Virus record (IMG/VR): IMGVR_UViG_3300017719_000146
Coordinates: 1 to 27,588 of that record
Strand: one strand, 5' to 3'
From: a virus
Length of the DNA: 27,588 nt
Within the stretch, counting starts at the first letter, position 1, and each line of letters opens with the position of its first letter. A model generated the notes under the pieces. It ran no database searches. It saw only the letters and a program-made list of their open reading frames with translations, and had not been told where the DNA came from. The translations under genes were made by a program, and so were the position numbers. This document shows positions 20,820 through 27,481 of the stretch, one piece after another.

Positions 20820-21752
20820 ATGTCTTGGGGAACTAAAGCAACAGAAGCGACCGTCACTAAAACGGGATTTGACAAGGACTACTACCGTGGTCTTTTTGAG
20901 AACAACACCGCACAATCGGTGCCTGTACGCATGGCACTAATCGGCAAGGAGAACTGTGCCAAGACCGGTACAGCCATCAGCATTTGTCGGCAGGTACGGC
21001 CGAAGGGTCGCATCTATGTGTTCGATGTTGATAACTCGGCGAAGGCCACCATCGACTCCGCATACGCAGGCGACGATGAAATCACAGTCCTTCCCCTTCT
21101 TGACGAGCGTGACGATAGCATCTTCAACGACGATGCTACCGTGAACTACGCTAACTTGATTGACAAGGTGAACTACTTCGTGAACATTGTCGCAGACAAG
21201 TCAAAGGAAGGAGAAGATATTGCCGGAATAGTATTCGACGGTGGTTCTACTTTCTTGAAGTGGTGCGAGTTCGCCATGACTGATGTTCTGCTCCGAAAGG
21301 GCGTTATCAAAGAAGAAGGCGACTCCTTCAACCAAAAGGAATGGCGCACCCGCAACCAACTCTTCCGCCAAGTTATGACTCGACTTCACGGTCTTGCTGT
21401 GCCTTGTGTGTTCTTCACCTTCCATCTCAAAGATGTGTCGAACTATGTTGACAACGGCTCCGGTGGCAAAGTTCTAATGAAGGTCGGTGAGCGACCGGAA
21501 TGGGACAAAGGCACCATGCGCTTGTTCTCCCAGCAAATCTTCTTGTCACGCTACATGAAGAAGGCTGATACCGCCGCTGGCGTCAAGGCTGACCCGACTC
21601 TCAAGAACGACGACGATTGGGTTGTCAAGGCTACCATTGAAGAAATCAAGGGACAACACATGGAGTTCATCGGACAGACCACCACCATCCTCTCTATTAT
21701 CAAGGGTAAAGTACAATGGGCCGGACTTCCAATGCTCACATGGGGTGAGTGA
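20820..21752 (+). CDS. RadA/Sak4-like recombinase ATPase
   Basis: The 310-residue protein starts at ATG 20820 behind AGGAGG. It has a P-loop, IGKENCAKTGTA (41-52), a strand ending in FDVDNSAKA, and a Walker B strand, IAGIVFDGGS (134-143), followed by a helix and VPCVFFTFHLKDVSNYV, a 'vi.tah'-like switch strand. This is the layout of RecA-fold ATPases of the AAA_24/Sak4 group, which phages use for homologous recombination. The P-loop has Ala where the glycine before Lys is normal (GxxxxAKT) and should be checked for activity. Role in recombination-dependent replication or repair is inferred. Confidence 0.65.
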   Translation: MSWGTKATEATVTKTGFDKDYYRGLFENNTAQSVPVRMALIGKENCAKTGTAISICRQVRPKGRIYVFDVDNSAKATIDSAYAGDDEITVLPLLDERDDSIFNDDATVNYANLIDKVNYFVNIVADKSKEGEDIAGIVFDGGSTFLKWCEFAMTDVLLRKGVIKEEGDSFNQKEWRTRNQLFRQVMTRLHGLAVPCVFFTFHLKDVSNYVDNGSGGKVLMKVGERPEWDKGTMRLFSQQIFLSRYMKKADTAAGVKADPTLKNDDDWVVKATIEEIKGQHMEFIGQTTTILSIIKGKVQWAGLPMLTWGE

Positions 21753-21753
21753 A

Positions 21754-21966
21754 GTGAACGGTGAATTGTTTGAAGCGTTGGAAGGTGTTATCATCGCACT
21801 GAAAGACAGAATCGAAGCGATTGAATCCCGCCTTGCTGATTTGGAGTTCACGCTTGATGAACTTCCCGAAGTAGGGAACATTGCCGCCGCAGTCCAAGAA
21901 CTACAAGAACTTCACGAAGCACCCGCCTCCAAGTTCACACACTACATTTCGGGGGTGAAACAATGA
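21754..21966 (+). CDS. Small coiled-coil protein, GTG start
   Basis: The 70-residue frame starts at GTG 21754, behind GGGGTGAG, two bases after the upstream stop. It is almost wholly heptad-like helix (LFEALEGVIIALKDRIEAIE, SRLADLEFTLDELPEV) with a short C-terminal tail, so a dimeric coiled coil is likely. Its position between the Sak4-like ATPase and the clamp suggests an adaptor. Function unknown. Confidence 0.7.
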   Translation: MNGELFEALEGVIIALKDRIEAIESRLADLEFTLDELPEVGNIAAAVQELQELHEAPASKFTHYISGVKQ

Positions 21967-22865
21967 CCTTCGTTGAAATCACCTCCGTTGACATCGCCAA
22001 CGCTGACCTCGCTCGCCTCTTGACGGTTATGAAGCGCAAGCAGACTGTCAATGGGAAGCAACAGTCGCAGGTTGAGTCACTACTCTTGACTTGTATGCAC
22101 ACCGGATTTGACAAGGCGGAAGGCAGGGGTGGACAAGCAATCGCCACCAGCCTAACGAGGGACTTGTCGGGATTGACACAGGTCACCATGCCTTGCACTG
22201 TCAACGGCTCCGATGTTTGTAGCATCCCCATCCAAAGCATTGACAATATGCTGGGAATCATCAAGTACCACGGCACCCAATTGTCACTCATCTTCGATGA
22301 AGAGAAGAATCGTTTGAAGATTAAAAGTACGGGAAAACAAACAACTCTCGACGCTTCAAAGAACGCTAAGGCATTCTCCCACAGTCCGGACACTATCTCG
22401 GAGTTCCACATGAAAGGTATTGAACTAACGAACCGTATTTGGCACACTGACGGTATGTACTACATCAGTGCTACTAATGAGCGCATCCACCCTTTCGCCA
22501 AATACACTGTTGATTCGACACAAATGTACGAGGCTTTGCGTTGCGACACCATGAATGGACAGCGACTCAACCGCTACACTATCGGTGCGGAATACGGCTC
22601 TCACCACTTGAAGGTTCAAGTCGGCGACATGCACCTCGGACAAACGACAACCGATGTTGCACTTGAAACAATGGCAAAAGAAACATGGGAATGGCAGTTC
22701 GACGGCGGTCTTGACGAAGTGTTCAAATTCATGCCATCCACCTGCGACCTTTACATTTACGACTTCCGTGAATACGGACAAGGTATGCGAATCTTCATGC
22801 ACTGGCCTAACATTTTGGGTGCCAGTGAGTTCTTTGCTTTCCAAGCGGGAGTTCTTACTTATTGA
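21963..22865 (+). CDS. PCNA/gp45-like sliding clamp
   Basis: The 300-residue protein starts at ATG 21963 (ATGA overlap) behind GGGGGTGAAA. Central residues CSIPIQSIDNMLGIIKYHGT followed by QLSLIFDEEKNRLKIKS match the 'l-x-x-L-x-x-i-L-K...D-x-l-x-l-x-x' strand-helix-strand unit of PCNA, and the C-terminal CDLYIYDFREYGQGMRIFMH then WPN matches the PCNA end 'P-l-x-l-x-y-x-i...g-x-i-x-f-y-L-A-P'. A clamp would serve the polymerase and the RFC-like loader in this window. The sequence is divergent and longer than usual PCNA (about 245), so I rate it as probable. Confidence 0.6.
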   Translation: MTFVEITSVDIANADLARLLTVMKRKQTVNGKQQSQVESLLLTCMHTGFDKAEGRGGQAIATSLTRDLSGLTQVTMPCTVNGSDVCSIPIQSIDNMLGIIKYHGTQLSLIFDEEKNRLKIKSTGKQTTLDASKNAKAFSHSPDTISEFHMKGIELTNRIWHTDGMYYISATNERIHPFAKYTVDSTQMYEALRCDTMNGQRLNRYTIGAEYGSHHLKVQVGDMHLGQTTTDVALETMAKETWEWQFDGGLDEVFKFMPSTCDLYIYDFREYGQGMRIFMHWPNILGASEFFAFQAGVLTY

Positions 22866-22985
22866 TTACGACATGGTGGGGTTTGCACCTCGAAAAAGGG
22901 TAAAAGTGTACCTCCAACGCATGAGGGAGATTTGTGTTTCTCTTCCGTACCCGCCCCGCCGCCGTCGTATATTTTGGTGACTGTC

Positions 22986-23315
22986 ATGGAAGACAACACT
23001 ATCAATACTCTCAACGGTAGTCTTAAGGGACTATCAATCGAACAAGTGCGGGAGATGTATGACCACACAGGCGGTCGTCTTAAGGGTAGGAAAATCTATC
23101 TTAAATTGGCCTGTCTTGCTGTCCTCAAATATCAAAGCAACGGACGACCTTTGAGCGCACGACAGGTTCGTGAGTTAGGCGACAAATATATCCCTAACGG
23201 ACAAGGGTGGTCGAACCAAGTGGTGGGAAGTGTTCTCGGAATGTTATCTCGCATGGGTTTGATTGACCGTTCATACGACAAACCTCATACATATTGGTGG
23301 AAGCATGAATTTTGA
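22986..23315 (+). CDS. Winged-helix family protein, member E
   Basis: The 109-residue protein has an N-terminal segment, KGLSIEQVREMYDHTGGRLK, then a helix (KLACLAVLKYQSNG), RPLSARQVRELGDKYIPNGQ and NQVVGSVLGMLSRMGLIDRS, an ordinary winged helix whose YIPN turn matches the family at 5014, 8059, 9406 and 13701. ATG 22986 is preferred; GTG 22977 in frame is the alternative. A binding site is not evident. It overlaps the methyltransferase by 11 bases. Transcriptional control is inferred. Confidence 0.78.
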   Translation: MEDNTINTLNGSLKGLSIEQVREMYDHTGGRLKGRKIYLKLACLAVLKYQSNGRPLSARQVRELGDKYIPNGQGWSNQVVGSVLGMLSRMGLIDRSYDKPHTYWWKHEF

Positions 23316-24276
23316 AATACGCACAGGGGATTGCGTCGAACTGATGCGGGGGATGGATGATGAGTCCGTTGACACCTGCGTCACTTCCCCTCCCTATTGG
23401 GGTCTTCGTGACTATGGTGGTGGCGAAGGTCAATTGGGTCTTGAAGCCACGCCCGAAGAATACATTGATAATATGGTAAAAGTATTCCGTGAAGTCAAGC
23501 GTATTCTCAAACCCGAAGGTACGCTGTGGCTCAACATAGGTGATTCGTATTGTGCTGGCTCTCGCAAGAGTGGCGTTGCGGACTCCACAGGTGGCGACCG
23601 TGGTCTTCCTACTACTCACCGCAACCAAGCCTCCGGCGACCTCAAGCAGAAAGATTTGGTCGGCATCCCGTGGATGCTTGCATTTGCCCTTCGTGCTGAC
23701 GGTTGGTATTTGCGCCAAGACATAATTTGGGCTAAACCAAGTTGTATGCCGGAGTCTGTTCGTGACCGCTGTACGAAAAACCATGAGTATATTTTTCTTT
23801 TATCGAAAAACAAAGATTACTACTATGACCACGAAGCCATCAAAGAAGATACCGTGAGCAAGGCCGACAAGAACAAGTCTGCTTTCACATACGCCGATAA
23901 CGAGGATTGGGCCAAGAATAAAGATGTTTCACGAATCAGTAAGGCTAAGGGTATAGCAGATGCTCGTGTTAAACAATACGATAAAAGAAACAAGCGCAGT
24001 GTTTGGTCGGTTAATCCAAAACCATTCCCCGAAGCACATTTCGCAGTATTCCCCGTTGAACTGATTGAACCTTGCATCCTCGCTGGTTCGCCGTTGGGTG
24101 GGTTGGTCTTGGACCCCTTCGGTGGTGCAGGTACTACGGCAATAGCGGCTATCAAGCATGGTCGCAACGCTTTGTTGTGTGAGTATTCCTCCCATTATGT
24201 CGAGATAGCACACAAGCGAATCTTCGCCTACGAAAAAGAACTCGGTCTTGACAAAGCGAACAGGGAGTGGTTCTAA
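23305..24276 (+). CDS. DNA methyltransferase, beta-class N4/N6
   Basis: The 323-residue protein has motif IV TSPPYWGLRD (27-36) near the N-terminus and motif I DPFGGAGTTA (270-279) near the C-terminus, the order of beta-class enzymes (PF01555) that methylate adenine-N6 or cytosine-N4. The SPPY form occurs in both. SVWSVNPKPFPEAHFAVFP (232-250) is the usual segment before motif I. No restriction enzyme gene is adjacent, so it is an orphan methyltransferase. The target cannot be read from the sequence; GATC is unlikely since the genome seems to lack it. ATG 23305 follows TTGGTGG and overlaps the upstream gene. Confidence 0.92.
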   Translation: MNFEIRTGDCVELMRGMDDESVDTCVTSPPYWGLRDYGGGEGQLGLEATPEEYIDNMVKVFREVKRILKPEGTLWLNIGDSYCAGSRKSGVADSTGGDRGLPTTHRNQASGDLKQKDLVGIPWMLAFALRADGWYLRQDIIWAKPSCMPESVRDRCTKNHEYIFLLSKNKDYYYDHEAIKEDTVSKADKNKSAFTYADNEDWAKNKDVSRISKAKGIADARVKQYDKRNKRSVWSVNPKPFPEAHFAVFPVELIEPCILAGSPLGGLVLDPFGGAGTTAIAAIKHGRNALLCEYSSHYVEIAHKRIFAYEKELGLDKANREWF

Positions 24277-24437
24277 TTCCAAGACACTGCCTTCGCAAGT
24301 GTAATGGGTGCGGTCGAGTAGTTATGTCCGCCGCTAATAATCACCGGATTAGTATAAATGGTGAGAGAGCATACTGCGGAACCCAGCGTGTCGTTCGTGA
24401 TGAGGAAACGATTCGGGTTTATATGGCTGACCAGTGA
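24267..24437 (+). CDS. 56-residue zinc-ribbon-like protein, GTG start
   Basis: The frame starts at GTG 24267, inside the last codons of the methyltransferase, and runs VLIPRHCLRKCNGCGRVVMS, with a further Cys (YCGT) about 21 residues later. C-x3-C-x2-C-G is a plausible knuckle. The rest is basic and soluble, ending in MADQ. It fills the gap before the 24437 promoter. The GTG start and the closeness of CAGGGAG are weak points. Confidence 0.55.
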   Translation: MVLIPRHCLRKCNGCGRVVMSAANNHRISINGERAYCGTQRVVRDEETIRVYMADQ

Positions 24438-24445
24438 CTTTATAT
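24437..24445 (+). promoter_or_regulatory. TATA box ACTTTATAT, leaderless gene
   Basis: TTTATAT begins at 24439, 29 bases before ATG 24468. The spacer is C-rich (CCCTCCCCCC) with no ribosome binding site, so a leaderless message is likely. Confidence 0.65.
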
Positions 24446-24467
24446 CCCTCCCCCCTAATCAAGTATC

Positions 24468-24797
24468 ATGGAACAGTACCCGCTAACCGAATCCCTAAAG
24501 GAGAATCTAATCCTCAACACCATTAGAATGATGGATGTTGACGAGGATGCCAGTCCGAATTGCGAAACAGAATTTCAATTCGATTATGGTGGCCGAACAA
24601 TTGTTGCTTCGGTTAAAATTACCGAAATACCAAAGGACAAATTATACAGGGACCGAGATTGGTTGTATAACGAGTATGTCAACAAGGGTAAAACGCTCAA
24701 AGAAATAGCATCAATTTTCAATATCACTCCGATGAGTATTCATCAATGGCTTGTCAAATTAGGCATCCCTGCAAGACCTCGTGGTCGCCGTCAATAA
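24468..24797 (+). CDS. Helix-turn-helix regulator-like protein
   Basis: The 109-residue protein has an N-terminal acidic part and a C-terminal helix-turn-helix: LYNEYVNKGKTLKEIASIFN then ITPMSIHQWLVKLGI, followed by a basic tail, PARPRGRRQ. This is a homeodomain-like/HTH_7 arrangement as in resolvase or transposase tails and small phage regulators. No catalytic domain is present. A transcriptional or DNA-binding role is inferred. Confidence 0.75.
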   Translation: MEQYPLTESLKENLILNTIRMMDVDEDASPNCETEFQFDYGGRTIVASVKITEIPKDKLYRDRDWLYNEYVNKGKTLKEIASIFNITPMSIHQWLVKLGIPARPRGRRQ

Positions 24798-24806
24798 CCT
24801 TTATAT
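24797..24806 (+). promoter_or_regulatory. Archaeal promoter ACCTTTATAT
   Basis: TTTATAT begins at 24800, so transcription should start near 24826, leaving a leader of about 14 bases before ATG 24840. It drives the small gene and the overlapping DNA polymerase gene. Confidence 0.72.
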
Positions 24807-24839
24807 GCCTACAATACAAGGGTATATTGGGGCAGACAG

Positions 24840-25163
24840 ATGGTTGACACAGACAAATACGAAGGACATACAGAAGGCGAATGGATTGCTGATGGTGATG
24901 ATGAATGGGGATGGGCTGTTGAAACACCTAAACATGATGACCCCTACGCCTTCATTGAAAGAAGAAATGATGATGGGGAAGTAGTATCGCTTAGTGAAGC
25001 AGACGCACGACTCATAGCAGACGCACCACTCCTACTCGCAGAAGTCATACGATTGCGTGAGCAATTGAAAGAAGCAAACGATGTTATCCAGTACGCTCTT
25101 GAAATGTCAAGTGATGATGATTCAACAAGAGTGTTTGAGGATTACTTAGAGGTGATTGAATGA
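24840..25163 (+). CDS. Small acidic phage-type protein
   Basis: The 107-residue protein is strongly acidic at both ends. Residues around 52-73 (SEADARLIADAPLLLAEVIR) resemble the 'N/DA+LIAAAP-LL' segment common in phage proteins of unknown function. The C-terminal half is helical (LREQLKEANDVIQYALEM). It overlaps the polymerase gene by ATGA at 25160, so the two are probably translationally coupled. Confidence 0.75.
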   Translation: MVDTDKYEGHTEGEWIADGDDEWGWAVETPKHDDPYAFIERRNDDGEVVSLSEADARLIADAPLLLAEVIRLREQLKEANDVIQYALEMSSDDDSTRVFEDYLEVIE

Positions 25164-27427
25164 TTGTTGAGCAGAAAGGCAAAAACGATGTGGTCGTTCG
25201 CTATCGTGACAAAAACGATAAGCGTCAAGAAACAGTAATCAAGAAGTATCTCCCGTACTGCTATGTCAGCGAAGAAGACTCAAAGTACATTCACGGTTAT
25301 ACTAAGACCAATGGTTTCACAGGAGTCTTCGGTACGCCTCTCGTAAAAGTCGAGGGTTATTCTACTTGGGATATTCGTGAAATCAACAAGACCGGACACA
25401 CATGGGAAGGCAACATTCCCTTCACCAACCAAGCATTGACGGCACGAGTCAAGTCCGGCGAGAAGCCATTTGAATCCTACAACCACAGGGTTTGGTACCT
25501 TGACGGTGAGTGGAAAATCAACAGTGGCGAAATCACAATGCTCTCGGTCTATGATTCTTTTACGGAAAGACTATACTCGTGGGCCGTAATGCCTAAAGGT
25601 GCTTATTGGGATTCTCTCGGCAAAGGGAAATACAAGATGCTCAAAGGTGAAGACGGCAAGGAGTACCACTTTGATACTCCCGTCATTCTCTTCGACACCG
25701 AGGCTGAACTCTTGTCGCATTTTGTATCTTTCATGCGGAAGCATGACCCCGACATTATCACCGGTTGGTATGTCACGGGAGCCGACATAAAACAAATCAT
25801 GGAACGGTGTGTCAAAACCGGCGTTCGTGCCAGCACTATGTCGCCGATGAACAAGTTGCGCTACGAGTTCAAAGATTGGTCACAACCAATCGTCGGTCGG
25901 AACATTATCGACTTGCGCCTCGCATTCCCCAAGTTGTACGAGTTGAAGAATGGCAAATTGCCGAACTACAAGTTAGATGATGTTGCTTGGGAAGCATTAG
26001 GGGAAAAGAAAGTCGAACTCAAGGATGGTCACGATACCTACTACACTGACCCCGTTCTGTATCTTCACTACAACCGCATAGATGTTGAACTCCTTCCGAA
26101 GTTAGACAAGATGGTCAACGCATTGGAATACTTCATCGCTGTACAGCACATCGCTCAATGTGAGATTCGCTCGACACCACACATCACGCAGGTTTTCTCG
26201 TGTCTTGCTTTGAGCGACCCACAGTTCACAAAACAATTGCCAAGTGAACCACGATTTAAAGCGGAGGCGTATGAAGGTGCGATTGTCATGGATGGTGAGA
26301 AGGGCGTGTATGACGACATCGGTATTTTTGACATAAAAGCAATGTACCACAGCAATGTCGCTTTGCACAACATTTCTTGGGACACACTGTACAAAGATGG
26401 TCAATTCGGCGTTGATGTTCGGGACTGTGGAAATGGGACTCGTTTCTTTCACGGGGCAGATAAGAAGGGTTTGCTTGTCCGACAAATGGATAAAATGACT
26501 GTCTTGCGTGACCACTACAAGGTTTTGATGAAGCAGGCTACAACCGAGGCAGAAAAGGTGCGATACGACGCCTTGCAGTACGCTACAAAGTCCCTCGTCG
26601 CTTCGATGTACGGTGTGGCCGGTGACAGCAAATACGGGCTGTATCACCCCGAAATCGCTTCGGCCATCACATACACCTCTCGACAGACCTTGCTGAAATT
26701 AGCATCCGTCGCAGAAGACATGGGTCACCCTGTTGTGTACGGTCACACCGATTCGGTGATGTGCCAAGTATTCAGTCCCGAAGAAGGGATGAAATCGGTC
26801 ATTGAAATGAACAAGCGTATGCACCCAATCATCGTGCAATTTGAGAAGTGGTCGCAGTCATTCCTACTGATGGAGAAGAATCGGTACGCCGGTTTGGTGA
26901 CTTGGACCGATGGGGAATACCACGAAGCCAAGCGTTATGTTAAGGGAATAGAAATGAAGCAAGCGAGGATGCCAAGCGTGATGAAAAATGCGATGGGTCT
27001 TGTCATTGATTCGGTGCTAAAGCACTACTGCTCCGATGATGTGAACGCTGAATTGACTGAACTTATTGAAGGCGTCATGGAGAAGAAGTTCCCCGATGAA
27101 GACTTGTGTATGAAGGGTAAATTGACAAAGGACTTGAAACAATATACGAGTATCGCTGGTCCCGCCGCAGGCGCACAGTGGGCCAACCGTGTGTTGGGTA
27201 AAGGTTACCGAGGTGGTGACTATTTCCTTTGTAGTATTGACGAGAAAGGCAATTACATAGCCTTTGACGACCCATCCGAAATCGAAGGCGTTGCCAAGAT
27301 TGGTCGGCAGGTAATGGTCGAACGGTTCATCATCAAGAAGGTTTTACCGTATTACCAAGTGGCTAATTGGGATATTGAACCGTTGCACCGAGCCATGAAC
27401 GGCAAGTCTAAGGTACAGTGGTTCTAA
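25160..27427 (+). CDS. polB: Family B DNA polymerase with 3'-5' exonuclease
   Basis: The 755-residue protein has exonuclease motifs LDGEW (D115, E117), WYVTGAD (D209) and YNRID (304-308), and polymerase motif A FDIKAMYHS (390-398; usual DFxSLYPS), motif B KSLVASMYG (477-485; usual KxxxNSxYG), motif C YGHTDS (527-532; usual YGDTDS) and thumb KNRYAG (573-578) plus KGIEM. The catalytic aspartates of motif A (D391) and motif C (D531) are kept, but motif B has Ala for Asn and motif C His for the first Asp. The C-terminus, KSKVQWF, could be a short clamp-binding peptide. The length is normal. ATG 25160 overlaps the previous stop, with GAGGTGATTG as the binding site. It is the virus's replicative polymerase. 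Confidence 0.95.
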   Translation: MIVEQKGKNDVVVRYRDKNDKRQETVIKKYLPYCYVSEEDSKYIHGYTKTNGFTGVFGTPLVKVEGYSTWDIREINKTGHTWEGNIPFTNQALTARVKSGEKPFESYNHRVWYLDGEWKINSGEITMLSVYDSFTERLYSWAVMPKGAYWDSLGKGKYKMLKGEDGKEYHFDTPVILFDTEAELLSHFVSFMRKHDPDIITGWYVTGADIKQIMERCVKTGVRASTMSPMNKLRYEFKDWSQPIVGRNIIDLRLAFPKLYELKNGKLPNYKLDDVAWEALGEKKVELKDGHDTYYTDPVLYLHYNRIDVELLPKLDKMVNALEYFIAVQHIAQCEIRSTPHITQVFSCLALSDPQFTKQLPSEPRFKAEAYEGAIVMDGEKGVYDDIGIFDIKAMYHSNVALHNISWDTLYKDGQFGVDVRDCGNGTRFFHGADKKGLLVRQMDKMTVLRDHYKVLMKQATTEAEKVRYDALQYATKSLVASMYGVAGDSKYGLYHPEIASAITYTSRQTLLKLASVAEDMGHPVVYGHTDSVMCQVFSPEEGMKSVIEMNKRMHPIIVQFEKWSQSFLLMEKNRYAGLVTWTDGEYHEAKRYVKGIEMKQARMPSVMKNAMGLVIDSVLKHYCSDDVNAELTELIEGVMEKKFPDEDLCMKGKLTKDLKQYTSIAGPAAGAQWANRVLGKGYRGGDYFLCSIDEKGNYIAFDDPSEIEGVAKIGRQVMVERFIIKKVLPYYQVANWDIEPLHRAMNGKSKVQWF

Positions 27428-27440
27428 GTGCCGGTTAGAC

Positions 27441-27450
27441 AGGTTTATAA
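27441..27450 (+). promoter_or_regulatory. TATA box AGGTTTATAA
   Basis: TTTATAA begins at 27444; transcription should start near 27470, about 12 bases before ATG 27482. Short leader, no strong binding site. Confidence 0.6.
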
Positions 27451-27481
27451 GAAGGCGTTACTTGGGAAGGGTTGATAGAGG

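Noticed and set aside
22873-22980. 35-residue Arg-rich frame between the clamp and the winged-helix gene
   Set aside because: There is no ribosome binding site or overlap with the clamp stop, and the Arg/Pro-rich ending looks like chance translation of a GC-rich stretch.
26102-26647. Minus-strand frame of 181 codons inside the polymerase gene
   Set aside because: The opposite strand encodes unmistakable polymerase motifs A and B over this range.
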